A stretch of DNA of 64,000 bases from Dryas octopetala (taxonomy: Eukaryota > Streptophyta > Magnoliopsida > Rosales > Rosaceae): NCBI GenBank assembly GCA_963921425.1, contig OY992835.1, forward strand, positions 16,864,001-16,928,000, read 5' to 3'. Below, one piece after another: positions 24,601-35,330 of this stretch; within the stretch, counting starts at the first letter, position 1; every line of letters starts with the position of its first letter. A program made the translations under genes and the position numbers. The notes under the pieces are model-generated. The model was not told the DNA's origin, did no database searches, and saw only the letters and a list, made by a program, of their open reading frames with translations.

Positions 24601-27600
24601 GTTTTGCAACTTGGTTACCTCTTCAGCCATGGCGGCGTATCGGACCGGATCGTATGACCTCCTCTTCTGACGGACCGGTTTGCATCCCGGGTCGGTGTTC
24701 AGCCTGTGGGTGATCACGTCAGACGATATGCCTGGCATGTCATCGTAAGACCAGGCGAACACTTCCGCGTTGGCACGGAGGAAGTCAACGATGGCAGAAC
24801 GTTGTTCGGGGCCGATCTGAGTCCCCACTCGGACGAGCCGATCCGGTGTCTCGGCCGAGATCGGCACTTCCTCCCAGGCCTCGGCGGGAAGGGGCCGAGA
24901 TTCTGGGTTCGGCTCGGAAGTGAAGTCAAATGTTTCCGCCCTCGGCCACCTTCCCGAATCGGCGATGGAGTCAAGCTCCTGCGAGTTCGGCAGCTGACCC
25001 TTCTGCTTGATCGAAGCTGCGTAGCACGACCGAGCCGAGCACTGGTCTCCCTGAATGACGATGCAGTCGTCGCCCACCGGACATTTGATGAGGAGGTTGG
25101 CGTAATGGACGATGCAGTCAAGGTCGACCAGAGCCGGTCTGCCCAGAATGATGTTGTAGGCTGATGGCCGTTTGACGACAATGAAGTACGTCATGCAGGT
25201 CTTCTTGATCGGTCCCTTCCCGAGCGAAAGGGGAAGGTAAATGTGTCCGAGGGGCTGAACCACTTCTCCCCCGAACCCGACCAAGGCAGGTGTATCGGTC
25301 TCCAGCTTATCCTCGCCAATGCCCATCTGCGCGAACGCAGAGTGGTAGAGGATGTTGACTGAGCTCCCTCCATCGACGAAGGAGCGCGCAATGGTTGTCC
25401 CGGCCACCTCAGCCACTATGACGACCGGATCATAGTGGGGGAAGATGATCTCGTTTGCCTCGTTCGGCTCAAAGGTGACCGGCGCCCAGTCCTTCCGCTG
25501 TCTTTTGGAAGTGCTGGGCTGACCTGCCTGGATCGACAAGGACTCGTGAGCTTGAGCCGCCTGTCTGACATACTCCTTCTGGGATCGGTTCGAGCTCCCC
25601 ACGAAGGTTGGTCCCCCGCCGATTGATCCGATGGCAGCATCCTGGACCTCGATGGTGTTGGTGGGCTTCTTCGGCGCGGCCTTGGGTACCCTAGGCCCAC
25701 CGGCCAGGAATTGATTGATCTTACCCGCCCGGGCAAGAGTCTCAATCCCGTCGCGGAGGGCGTAGCAATCACCCGTGACGTGGCCGTGATTGGAATGGTA
25801 CTTGCAGAAGACGCCCTCCTTGATTTTGTCTGGGGGTGGTCCCTTGATCTCCCTTGCGACTGGGAGTTGGTCCTTGACCTTGGAGTAGATTGTCTCCAGA
25901 CCGGCGTTGAGGGGAGTGTACTCCGTGTACTGGACAAACTTGGGTCCCTTGCCTAGGAGTTGGCGTGGCTCCTCGGTCCTGGTCTTCTTGGATTGGACCT
26001 GGGGTTTGGGAGTTGCAACCTCTCCCTCCTTCCTCTTGGCCGAGGTCGGCCTGGGATTCAGGGCCTCCACCTGAGCATCCCACTCCTCAGCTCGCGCCCA
26101 CTTAGTGGCTTCGGCAGAAAGCTCATCGTAAGTGGAGGGAGGATTCCTCATCAAGTGGGAACGGAGTCCCCCGGCGTGCAGGCCTTGCATGAGGGCATTC
26201 TTAGCTGACCTATCGTCGCAATCGTCGCACTTCGTATATTCGATGTTGAAGCGGATCAGATAGGCCTTGAGGCTCTCCCCCTCCTGCTGCTTGATGAGCG
26301 ACATATCGTTCAAGTTGTAGAGTCGTTCGGATACAACCCGATATCTCGCCAGGAAGGCCCTCCGGAGGTCGGAGAAGGAGTCGATGGAGTTCGGTTGGAG
26401 GGTTCGGAACCAACCCCGAGCCGAGCCCTTCAAGGTCGAAGGGAAGATTCTGCACTTCGTGGCTTCAGATGCCTGGCGGGCCTCCATGGCGTATCTGAAG
26501 CTGTCAAGATGGTCGTAGGGATCCTTGGTCCCGTCATACTGATCCATCTTGGGGGGCTTGGTGTCGCGGGAGACCTCAGCATCCATGATTCTGCTGGTGT
26601 ACGGGAGGGGAAGTTCCTCCCCGTGGTCGGCTCTACCGGTATACTCCCTGGAGACCTCGACATGTCCGAGCCGATCGTGGACGCTTCGGATCTGGTCCTG
26701 GACCAAAGTCCGAACAAGATTTTCCACATTGGGCGGGGTCGGCTCGGCCGCATTTTCCCCTGAGCACTCGGCCTGGTTGCCGAGTCTCTCACTCACCGGC
26801 TGACGAGTGAGCCTCTCGCTCGCCGGTTGTCGATCCGACATGATCATGGTGGACCCCAGTCGGTCGCTCACTGATCGCCTCCCCGAATGAGTTCCTGATG
26901 GGGAAGGATCCTGACTGGCGATAGGGCCGAGTCTATTCCGAATCGGGCCCCTGGTTTCGGCCGAACCGGCAGGACTGTTGGCCCCCAACCTTGATTGGGC
27001 CGGGGGTCGTCGATTTGTATTCGGGTCGGCACGGTCTCCGCCCGAATTCCTGGGGGCACGCTTCCCGAAAGCCGCCTGTTTTTGCTGAAGAAGACGGTGG
27101 GCGTTCAGGCATTCGGCCTGTTCGGCCGGGGGCATGTCCTCGAAGCCCGGGAAGACGTGATCCGAGTCCTGCTGATCGGTCTGGTCGTTCGGCTCGGCAG
27201 GAGTGCTTTGCCGAGAAGGAGATGGTGAAAGGACCTCCTCCTCGGTTCGGGTCCGGCGTGATCGGAAGCCCGATCGTCCACTATTCTCGAGTTGAGCACG
27301 GTGGCGTGCAAGTTCCCCGGCCAGCTCGGCCTGTTTTGCGAGCAGCTCATTATTCTGCTTCAGGAGTGCATTCTCAGCGGCCAGATGTCGCTGACTCTCC
27401 TTAAGGAGTTTGTGAGCGGCTCGGATTTTGGAGGAACCTTTGGACTTTGGCGTCCTGGGGAGTTGTGCTCCCCTCGTTTTCTCAGGTGTCTCAGGCTGAT
27501 GTTGTTCATCATTCTGAGACGCTCCTGAAGAAGAACTGGTGTCCCGAAATATGGTAGTCATGATGACTTGCGTGGAGGAAGAGCTTAGCGTTTGCGGTGA

Positions 27601-27609
27601 TGAACACAA
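21622..27609 (-). CDS. Gag-pol polyprotein of the Tat element, intact 1995 aa
   Basis: One uninterrupted frame encodes all retrotransposon functions. In order: an N-terminal Ser-rich and coiled-coil part (about 55-110); a gag domain (about 390-520); a zinc-knuckle-like CKYHSNHGHVTGDC from residue 602; an aspartic protease with FVDGGSSVN (Asp 746); reverse transcriptase with YVDD at 1131-1134; RNase H; a linker; a second RNase H-like domain starting YVDGSS (Asp 1433), the Tat hallmark; and an integrase with an HHCC finger (NHSGG ... CIKCQQ) and catalytic Asp 1721, Asp 1781 and Glu 1817, the last two spaced D-35-E. The first Met lies only 36 bases from the 5' LTR, so a start at the second Met (near 27561) is likelier. 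The usual catalytic residues are present and there is no stop or frameshift, so the element may encode active proteins. Confidence 0.95.
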   Translation of the reverse strand: MCSSPQTLSSSSTQVIMTTIFRDTSSSSGASQNDEQHQPETPEKTRGAQLPRTPKSKGSSKIRAAHKLLKESQRHLAAENALLKQNNELLAKQAELAGELARHRAQLENSGRSGFRSRRTRTEEEVLSPSPSRQSTPAEPNDQTDQQDSDHVFPGFEDMPPAEQAECLNAHRLLQQKQAAFGKRAPRNSGGDRADPNTNRRPPAQSRLGANSPAGSAETRGPIRNRLGPIASQDPSPSGTHSGRRSVSDRLGSTMIMSDRQPASERLTRQPVSERLGNQAECSGENAAEPTPPNVENLVRTLVQDQIRSVHDRLGHVEVSREYTGRADHGEELPLPYTSRIMDAEVSRDTKPPKMDQYDGTKDPYDHLDSFRYAMEARQASEATKCRIFPSTLKGSARGWFRTLQPNSIDSFSDLRRAFLARYRVVSERLYNLNDMSLIKQQEGESLKAYLIRFNIEYTKCDDCDDRSAKNALMQGLHAGGLRSHLMRNPPSTYDELSAEATKWARAEEWDAQVEALNPRPTSAKRKEGEVATPKPQVQSKKTRTEEPRQLLGKGPKFVQYTEYTPLNAGLETIYSKVKDQLPVAREIKGPPPDKIKEGVFCKYHSNHGHVTGDCYALRDGIETLARAGKINQFLAGGPRVPKAAPKKPTNTIEVQDAAIGSIGGGPTFVGSSNRSQKEYVRQAAQAHESLSIQAGQPSTSKRQRKDWAPVTFEPNEANEIIFPHYDPVVIVAEVAGTTIARSFVDGGSSVNILYHSAFAQMGIGEDKLETDTPALVGFGGEVVQPLGHIYLPLSLGKGPIKKTCMTYFIVVKRPSAYNIILGRPALVDLDCIVHYANLLIKCPVGDDCIVIQGDQCSARSCYAASIKQKGQLPNSQELDSIADSGRWPRAETFDFTSEPNPESRPLPAEAWEEVPISAETPDRLVRVGTQIGPEQRSAIVDFLRANAEVFAWSYDDMPGISSDVITHRLNTDPGCKPVRQKRRSYDPVRYAAMAEEVTKLQNNGFIREVNYPDWLANVVMVKKNNGKWRMCVDFTDLNRACPKDSFPLPRIDQLVDATAGHQLLSFMDAYSGYNQILMHKSDQEGTSFITDRGMYCYKVMPFGLKNAGATYQRLVNHMFRSSIGKSVEVYVDDMLVKSIKADDHVKDLSDMFGVLKEYQMRLNPAKCVFGVRSGKFLGYLVSQRGIEANPEKIQALINMKSPRTRKEIQSLTGRVAALNRFISKSTDRCLPFFKALRGAGKGIEWTPQCEQAFQDLKRHMGEPPILSKPEEGEELFLYLSVSDSALSSVLVREVGGVQHPVFYTSRALADAETRYPKFEKMALALVSSARKLRPYFQAHSIVVLTDQPLRQILAKPETSGRLIKWSIELGEFDIIYRPRTAIKGQAMSDFICESTTSTEDPPRTDAMPSASDPNTIGEHGQVDLLTWTLYVDGSSNAMGSGAGLVLISPEQVVMEYALRFRFQASNNEAEYEALIAGLRLAKELGATKLNIFSDSQLIVNQILGEYETREPSMTAYLEKTLLLLGDFREYKISQIPRAENCRADALARLASATDTGSARHVPVEILDRPSTAETEAAVMQTEAEPNWMTSIITYLVSGVLPPERDKARLIKTRSARFSMINGQLYKRSFSLPYLRCVTPQEGQDVLREIHEGICGNHSGGRALAYKTIRQGYFWPTLNKDADHLSRACIKCQQFAAVPHQPPQLLTSISCPWPFAQWGLDLIGPMPKAKGQVTMAVVAVDYFTKWAEAEPLATTTAERMETFVWKNIICRFGMPHTIIADNGKQFDCKKFRSFCSRLNINLRFTAPYHPQSNGQVEAINKIIKKTLKTKLDNAKGNWPELLPEVLWSYRTSYRNSTKETPYALAFGTDAVVPVEMGTPSFRTGTYNPETNDAGLRLGLDIIEERRTDADLCRAAYQQRVAKYYNQRVRPRSFGLGNLVMKKNPLAIKESSFDPNWTGPYRITGIVKPGTYNLATLAGKPLKHSWNAEHLKTYYQ

Positions 27610-27623
27610 CGGCTGAAGTCAGC

Positions 27624-27641
27624 TTCCCACAGACGGCGCCA
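27624..27641 (-). other. Primer binding site
   Basis: Three bases after the 5' LTR, the minus strand reads TGGCGCCGTCTGTGGGAA. TGGCGCCGT matches the complement of the 3' end of plant tRNA-Asp; the remaining bases match less well, so the primer identity is a suggestion. Confidence 0.75.
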
Positions 27642-27644
27642 ATC

Positions 27645-28711
27645 TGTTGATGCAAATTCTCGTAAGGTAGATGCAACAACTTAGATATGCTGATCTGGCT
27701 GATCAAGTGCTTCGCTGGATGATGAAGTGGATGCTGGTTGAGATCTTCCTGTAGACAAAAACAAGATCAAAGGAGATGGACCGGTGTGGTACCAGCCAAA
27801 CACACTCCGATGATGAAATCAGTGGTGGTGTTTGATGGTGGATGAGGAAGAACAAAGGAAGAACTTGGGAGAATGGGAAGAACAAGGCAAATGTTCTGGG
27901 TTATTCTCAGCAAGTTGGGTAGGCTCTTTTTTGGATGGAAATGCAAAGTGTTTAGCGTGTGTATTGATAGATTGCTAGATGCTTCATTTTGTGCATATGT
28001 GGTGCCTTATATAGGCAAAGGAAAACTTAATGAATAAGTTACCTGCATGTGAATGAATGGTTGCCAGAGACCCACGCACCTGGTCAGACCTAGTTGCATG
28101 CTCAGCTGCTTGCTTCCTCAGCATTCAATGCTGCATTGAATGCTCCATTAAATGCAAGGTTTGGAAGGTCCAGGTAAACTGCCCAGCAGTCATGAATGCA
28201 AGCCTGATATTCTATCTGTCAGAGGATTGTGTCAGGTGCATTCAAGTGTGGCGGTTCGTCCTAGCGTGATCTTCCTGGGAATGGCGGCGGAGAGCCGAGC
28301 CGAGCCGATACGAACACATGTTTTCATGTGAAGACACGAAGTCCATGTGTGGTCGGATCGGGCATGGGATTCCAGGCCGAGCCGGTCCCATAGACTGGGG
28401 GTCTTTCCGAGCTCTAACTGGTCGACGTCAGAACCCGAAAAGAGGCCATCTCCTGTGCCGAGCCGAGCCGGACCGGGATGATCGTGGGAAGATGGACACT
28501 CGATCCCATGGAAGATCATCGGTTCGGCTCGGACCGAACATGGAGGGCCGGCGTGGAGATCCGGTCTGAGCTGGCAGAGGCGATGCCGAGTGGTGATGAC
28601 ATGGGGGTCAAAGTTTTGACCACTGAGAGTCAAACTCCGAGGTGGATGTTGACCAGCCACGTGTCGAGCTGTGATTGGCTGTTCGGATTGATGTGGATTT
28701 TCCCACAAACA
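27645..28711 (-). repeat. 5' LTR of the Tat element
   Basis: It has the same length as the 3' LTR and appears identical, and is followed by the target duplication TAAAC at 28712-28716. It carries the promoter for gag-pol. Confidence 0.95.
28006..28013 (-). promoter_or_regulatory. TATA box in the 5' LTR
   Basis: On the minus strand the LTR contains TATATAAG about 700 bases from its 5' end, which would put the transcript start near 27980 and leave roughly 330 bases of R-U5. The copy in the 3' LTR is at 16658-16665 and could drive read-through toward 16 kb. Confidence 0.6.
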
Positions 28712-28716
28712 TAAAC

Positions 28717-29438
28717 AAAACGTTAAACGCTGTAAAAACATGCCTCTCAGTTAGAACGCGAGTTTTTTCATCATTTTTTAACTAAAAAATAGACATTTTT
28801 ATCATTGCAATCTTAAGATGGGTTAATTTATCATTAAGTGGGCTTTAAAATTATTTACTTATATTTTTTTTTTCCAATTTACATAGCATCAATTTACGTG
28901 GTAATAACTTACAGCCATTTGTTTACTCCTTGAAGGACTTGAGCATCGGTCACCGATAATAGGTTTTGCATTTTGATGATGGTGTGCATATACAGAGAGT
29001 TACGACATATTTATCGAGAATATTGATCAATTCAATTCTAAGAGCTTTATCGAGAATAAAGGTGTTTTTCTGATGCAAAAATATGCGAGATTGATACATG
29101 TGACTATGTGAGACATTCAGCATTCCAACGCCCGTGATCAATTTTCAATTATTGTCCTACATTTATCATTAATCTCGCATTTTACCACACATTAGACACG
29201 TGTTACCATTTCATGACGAGAAAGCATGGATTATGATGGATCGTAGGAGCAGGATAGCAACTTCCTTTTGCATTATATTATTGCTATACAGATGAGTCTT
29301 TCACCGTGGTGCTTCAAAGTTCAAACACCGGTGAAAAGGACCAGTGGGAAGACCCGTCCTTGACCCAACAATTACACGTGGCAGGGTGTAATTGGACTTT
29401 GTTGGGGAGACTCTTGCAAATTGCGTGACTTAAGAGAG

Positions 29439-29490
<52 letters not shown>

Positions 29491-29727
29491 GAAGTCTTTT
29501 TGAGTTGTGACTTGTGAGCGTGTTGACAAGAGTTTTGTTGTCAGAAGAGACGGCAAAATTCCCTTTGACACCTGTCACTCCTTTCCTCCCTATCCCTATT
29601 TTATCACAAGTGTTACTCTGTAGCTCCCACCAGACAATGACTCACCCATCACCCAAAAAATAAATTTAAATTAAACTTCATACACATATATATTAAAAAA
29701 AAAAACGAAAATTGAGAAAAAACGTAA
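28717..29727. other. Intergenic DNA, no gene seen
   Basis: AT-rich sequence to the right of the retrotransposon. It contains a GA microsatellite but no frame resembling a protein. Confidence 0.5.
29443..29487. repeat. (GA)n microsatellite
   Basis: About 45 bases of uninterrupted GA dinucleotide, which generates Leu/Ser-repeat pseudo-frames on the minus strand. Confidence 0.95.
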
Positions 29728-30031
29728 GATTTGTTTGGTATTCTATTCAAAAATTATTATTATTTTTTTTTCAAAAACGAAAAAACAAGTTTTAGTCAAT
29801 AAAACGTGTTTGGTAGACCATTTTCAAAAATAATTTAAAAAAAAAATTCAAAAACATGCTTCTTTTTAAAAACGATAAAACATCATTTTTTTCAATTATT
29901 TTTTTACACTTTTTTTTTTTTAACTGCCATCATTTTTATATTTTAAAATTTTTTTCAAATTTCATGCCAAACAAATTTTAAAAATCTTAATTTTTGAAAA
30001 AAAATTTTGAATAGGATACCAAACGGGCCTT
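29728..30031. repeat. Foldback MITE-like element
   Basis: The left end carries GTTTGGTATTCTATTCAAAA, and the right end is its near inverted copy (TTTTGAATAGGATACCAAAC followed by GGGCC). Inside is AT-rich, non-coding sequence with further internal copies of GTTTGGTA. No clear target duplication was seen. Confidence 0.6.
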
Positions 30032-30710
30032 AGTTTTTTGAGGAAAGAAAAATTACTTTTAAGTTTTACCCATATGTCATGCTCTCGAGAAAAACTTTAT
30101 TCGTCATAGTTGAGTTCTTTCCATGCATGCTATGATTTTAGCCTGTTTGACATCATATTCAAATGCTAAAACATATGAACCCAATGTTAATAAAATCAGT
30201 ATTTTTCTATTTCTTGTTTCTAAGATTGAAGCATATGAAATGCAAAGTTCTTATTAAGCATATTTATGTGATTCGTATTTTCTACTTCAGCTACACACTA
30301 CCTTTCTTTCTAGCCCAAGCAACCAGTAACCAGATCCCACCCTTGCTTTTTCTACCCAAAAACAATATCATTGCAATGAGTATTTCTAAGGAACCCAAAT
30401 CTCCTTTAGTTTATATCTATTTGGTCACATGTCTTCCTCAATCCAAAAATAACTTGGAACAAACCAAATCTGTGTTCATAATCTTTACAAATGTTATTCT
30501 TTAGTCCTTCAGGTTGATTGGAAAATAGCAGGAACAAAGAAAACAAATGGGGTGTTAATTCAACAAACCAAGAATTTGAAAGGGCCAAATATAAAGAACT
30601 TGGCATTGCAAAGCTCATGAAAGATCAATTAGCATTCAAAACTAAGAATATGTAAATCTGTCTTTATTAAGAAAAGAAACGAGGCCATTTCATTGTAAGT
30701 CATTTAAAGG
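30032..30710. other. Intergenic DNA downstream of the hydrolase gene
   Basis: No convincing coding region. The 3' UTR of the minus-strand hydrolase gene should occupy the right-hand part. Confidence 0.5.
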
Positions 30711-33700
30711 CTAGAATGCTACCGGTACACGAAGTCCATCATAGCTCAGTTGTACATCAAGACCCTCTGTCTCCTTCAATGTCATAAGATAATCATTCAC
30801 CTTTTCATGATCCATCAGGTGCATCATACCTTCATCAGTGCAAAACCAGGAAAAGAAGCAGTATAGAATTACTATGAATTCGTTGATGGTCGTTATTCTT
30901 GATTACAAACTTATATCATTAAGAGATTGAATGTGATGTCAAAGTAGAGGATAGGGAGGTGGAAATTAAACAGAAAACTGAAATTCATTGGAAATAATAA
31001 TATTATATTACACCACTACGCTACAATAGAAGACTGAGACATACCAGTGAACAAGGTTCTCTTGGGTTGGATTTTCCGTACTTCCTTCAAAGCCTGAAAA
31101 GGAAGTATATAAAACTTATAGTCTATTAAAGATGAATTGGTACAAGAAGGCATAAAATATTTTACCCTTGGAAGTCCAAAATGTGTTGAAGAAGACCGAT
31201 CTGGCCGTAAAGCATCCTGAATAAATTATTTGACATATCAGCCCAGTCAGAAAAGAAGAGTAGTCATGTGGTTCTGAAAAATGAGTATCTATAAGAATAA
31301 ACAATGAATGTGTGAATGCACGTCTGTGAAAGAGAGGGGTACGCACCAGAATCAGGAGGTCACAGTCTGTCAGAAGTGGATAAGTTTCTTCAGGTATGTC
31401 ACTAACATCACTGTGATGTAAACAAATGATTAGAATTTAGCCGTTATGATGAAACACTACATAAAAGATCAAGGTACAAGAATAACAATTATCAGAGACC
31501 TGTGTGTGAGGGAATAGAAGCGTTACCTAATATAACAAACATTGCCAAAACGAAATCCAAAGGAACGATAACCACGACCATGCCACACAGGTAAAGGGGT
31601 AAACTGAAACAGACCATATAAAAGAAAAAACTGGTATGAGCGCTAAGTCAATACAATAGATCCATTTTAAGTCAAGTGCCAATACCATCTATGTTTTTTC
31701 CTCTTAAGAAACACAGCAAATGCCATCTACAAACAATTTCTTGTTAAATTTCTACTACTTTCTACATTGGATTATGGTATACCTTGCTTCACTTATCTTA
31801 CATATAGATCTCACTTAATTTTATACAGAACTATAGTTACAAATCCCACAAGGCATAGGTAAGGTGGAAACTGTAAGCACTCTTTAAGAAATTCTCAATT
31901 TAAAACAAACCAAACTGATATTGATTCTGACCTTTATATCGTGTACGGTAAATGGATTCTCATGTATTATATTAAATTGCAACGCTGAGACAGCAGCACC
32001 AGGAAGGACCACACTTGTATCCACCAAATAATAATGAGTCTTCTTCATCACCTGTAAATGATCAATTTACTATCATGGAAACTGTAATAAAAAAAATGAT
32101 TCTATGAAGTAAAACTTGATTACAAATATTGATCAATAAATAATGCATTAGTCAACTCAATGCAAGAAGGGAAGATGTTTGGACCTCAAAATCGCGCTGG
32201 GGCACATAAATTGGAATGTGGGGTTGAACATTGTTTGTCCAGTCACGAAGATCATCCAGACCTGGAGAGGAAAAATGAAAACCTCAATAATGTTTGATGC
32301 AAAAATGTATATTAAAGAAAAAAGAAAAAGGAAGGAAAAAAAAAAAAAAGAAAGAGAAGAAAAGCGAAAGAAATCCAAGGCATCGTCATAAGTCTATTAA
32401 TTGTTTAAAGAATAGCATTAGAAAGTGTTCATGTCAGAGACCTCCAATTGCATCAGCATGAGAATGAGTAATAATAACCGCATCAATTGTTCTTATCCTG
32501 ACAGAAATACAACTAGTTATGATGAGGCAAAAACCAGACATTAGACACATATCATAATGGAATATGCAGGAGCCACCAATATAACCATACATGCAAGTCT
32601 TTGAATACAGAAAGACCCTTCCGAAGAAGAAACTGAAGAAAAACATACATTTTCACTTGAACAGTCCAAAAAGGACACTAAAACATATGTCAAAATTGAT
32701 GTCCAACTCTGGTGGCGTGTAGAAAATTTGAAACTCCAACAATTAGGGGTGGACCTACATAATGTATTGTGCATAATCTAAGGGCACATAAGAGTAATTT
32801 TACAGTACCAAAACACCAAGCATTTAAAAAATCACAAGAAATATCAAGTTTGAAGCAAATATTGAATCAAAATCAGTGACCAATATCTTTTTCTTTTCTT
32901 TTTTGTAACATTGGCTAGAATTGAACCCTAGACCTATTCTAATCCTAACCCATTATCCCACCCTCCCTCACCGCTTAGGCTAACATTATCAAGGATTATT
33001 AATATGCATTATTATAGCATCACACATAATATTGAATCAAATCAGTCACCAATATCAACACAACACATAATATGAAACAAATTTATGATGCCCCACCCCC
33101 CTTCTCTTAATATATGTACAAATTGCAGTGCTAGTTAGGCCTTATTATGGTTAATAATTGCTACCTAACTACAAAAATGCCTTATTAAAATTATATGTGG
33201 AAGTTTCCTAACATAACACAATATCAATATCTAGATCTTCTTGAAGCTAGTCCAGATAATTTAGCCATTAAACATGAAAGACTATTTTGATATCTTCAAC
33301 TTTAATATATGATAGCTTAAGAACTTAAGCAAATGAGATAATTAACTAACCCATAGGCAGGAAACCATTTGAGAGCACTGTGGTAGAAAAACCTGAAAAA
33401 CAGACAGAAATGCAAGTTTCACCAATAAAGCATCTGCCATTTTATTTTCAAGGATCATCAAACATCTCAGTCATATGTAATCTCTTTTATATTATTACAT
33501 GCCCATTCATTTTCTTATACTGAACTACTACATATTCCATTATCAATTTACCACATATGAGAAGCAGATAGTTGATTATCTACCACACCTACCAATGAAT
33601 TCAGCACGTTCATTAGGTTGAGACAACCCTTACTTGGTGCAATTCTTCCATTAAAACTATGAGTATTCGGCATATTACTTTTCAAGAAAACTTAGCTACA

Positions 33701-34907
33701 GGACTGCAGATCTAACATTCTCAGCCATTACCCAACCACAACCTGGAATATTTACAAGACAAAAAAGAAAAAATACATTCTTAAAGTAACATAGAAACAA
33801 TATATTGGAAATTATATTTCACTTACTTTCCAGCATCAATAAGAATGTTACAACTGCCAGAGGGTCTAGGATAACGAACAAGGATGCTTGTGTTGAGTCT
33901 CCTATTTCTATTACCTGGTTTCACAGCTTTTGAGCAAACCTGCAAAAACCAAAAAGCGTTTGTTTCTTTATTAATTGGATGCGCATTTGGTTAGACATGT
34001 AGTAGTAAATATGATATGCCAAAATTACTTAACCAAAGAGGTCCCATAACCATACCGCACATGTCTTTAAAGGATTTGTCAGGCAGCTCACGCGTGGAAT
34101 GCCTTCACTAGTTCCCGTACCAATAAATATGATTTCTGATTGCTCAGAAGGTGACTGTGAGCCAGCATCTGTGGTTGCCGAATCTGTGAATCATTCCAAA
34201 GTCACTACATAAGTCATCTAAAGTCACAAACAACTGCTTATAGCTTATATAATCTGCAAATGGAGATCATGAACATTCTCTGATTGTGTGCTCATCAACG
34301 CGCCAAGGCTAAACTACTTTCTTATAAGTTATAAAATGCCTCATTGAATGAACACATACATAACCAAAAAGATACAACCCCATTAAATCAAATTTGAACC
34401 ATTTGTTTTCCTTCATCAATTCAATTTTTTCAATACTTATATATAACCATTGCATACAGTAGTTTAGTTTCAAGCACAAACACAACTGTAGAGTCCCTTA
34501 AGCCACAGCAAACAAGTAAAATTTGGAGCCTAAATCAATGCGTAAAAATTATTCATGCCCACAAAACAAGAACACTCAAAATCTACATATACAACAGATC
34601 AAAGGGAATAAAAAGGTCGACGCATAACACACGAAAATGCCCATTAAAAGCAATTGTTGCAAATGCCCAGAAAACCAAAACCAGAACGAAACTATTTGAT
34701 TATGCACAAGACCCAGAAATCAAAAATGCGAAATATCATGAATCAGAGCTTACTAGTTTTAAGGTAAGCCTGGAAAATTCGTCTGAAGGGAGAGAACCCA
34801 TTTGCAGGAGCTGTGATTGGAGAGCTCCGGAATGATACTTGGCGTTTGTAAGTAGCAAAGCAGCTCAGAGAAGGAGAAGGGCGAATTGTGCCCAGAAATT
34901 GAACCAT
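30711..34907 (-). CDS. Metallo-beta-lactamase-fold hydrolase, 12 exons, intact
   Basis: Predicted metal-dependent phosphodiesterase/hydrolase. Minus-strand exons: 34907-34754, 34183-34056, 33939-33827, 33392-33351, 32497-32442, 32261-32185, 32051-31932, 31603-31527, 31410-31347, 31216-31166, 31093-31045, 30829-30711. All are GT-AG and give 349 aa with no break. The first ~50 residues are Ser/Arg rich with few acids (ending near RRIFQAYLKT), compatible with a plastid or mitochondrial transit peptide. Then come FIGTGTSEGIPRVSCL, the metal site THSHADAIGGLDDLR (His157, His159, Asp161), VWHGRGYRSFG (His238), SDVSD (Asp257) and GMMHLMDHEK (His314). The second His of the usual HxHxDH motif is Ala here, as in the PhnP-like / 'putative hydrolase C777.06c' plant group. 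The sequence does not fix the substrate; cyclic phosphodiester or RNA-related substrates are possibilities from the family. Confidence 0.9.
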
Positions 34908-35330
34908 TTGACAGAAGCACCCCGAAAGCTACTTGGGAATGAATTGTAAAATAGTGCAGGCTTTGAGAAGCGAAAAGGTTCCTCAGTGGCACTGGTAGTA
35001 GGAATGAATATGAATCGAGTGGTGGTAAAGGCCAAAAAGGGTGTTTCGGTTGGAGTTGGAGAATGAGACCAACAAAGACTCAAAGAGCAAGCAAAGGCAA
35101 ACCAATCCCATAGTATATGGCAAGCTACGTGGGACAAGCATGTCCGCTCCGGAAATCGCTATTTTTAGTCCCATTGTATTGGAATGGACCGGACTGGACT
35201 GTATCATTTTGAGTATTTTGGTGCTTAGTTTTTTTTTGGTTTTTTTTAATTTAACTAAATTTAACTCTTTTATAAAATTACTGAAAAAGACACATTTAAA
35301 TTAGAAAAAAAAAAAAAAAAAAAAAGAACT

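Larger units (their letters stand above)
16297..28711 (-). mobile_element. Full-length Ty3/gypsy LTR retrotransposon, Tat lineage
   Basis: A 12,415-base element is bounded by 1,067-base LTRs (16297-17363 and 27645-28711) and flanked by a perfect 5-bp duplication, TAAAC (16292-16296 and 28712-28716). The element reads on the minus strand: 5' LTR, primer binding site, gag-pol, tandem-repeat region, opposite-strand gene, polypurine tract, 3' LTR. Tat-type features are a second RNase H-like domain after the normal one, the protease motif DGGS, a long region between pol and the 3' LTR, and an extra gene antisense to gag-pol. The LTRs have equal length and I saw no base differences between them. 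The coding frame is unbroken, so the insertion is very young and possibly competent. It is markedly more GC-rich than its AT-rich flanks and is full of CGGCTCGGC/GCCGAGCCG motifs. Confidence 0.95.

Noticed and set aside
30163-30504. 113-aa plus-strand frame
   Set aside because: AT-rich chance frame with no domain, no splice context and no similarity I recognise.
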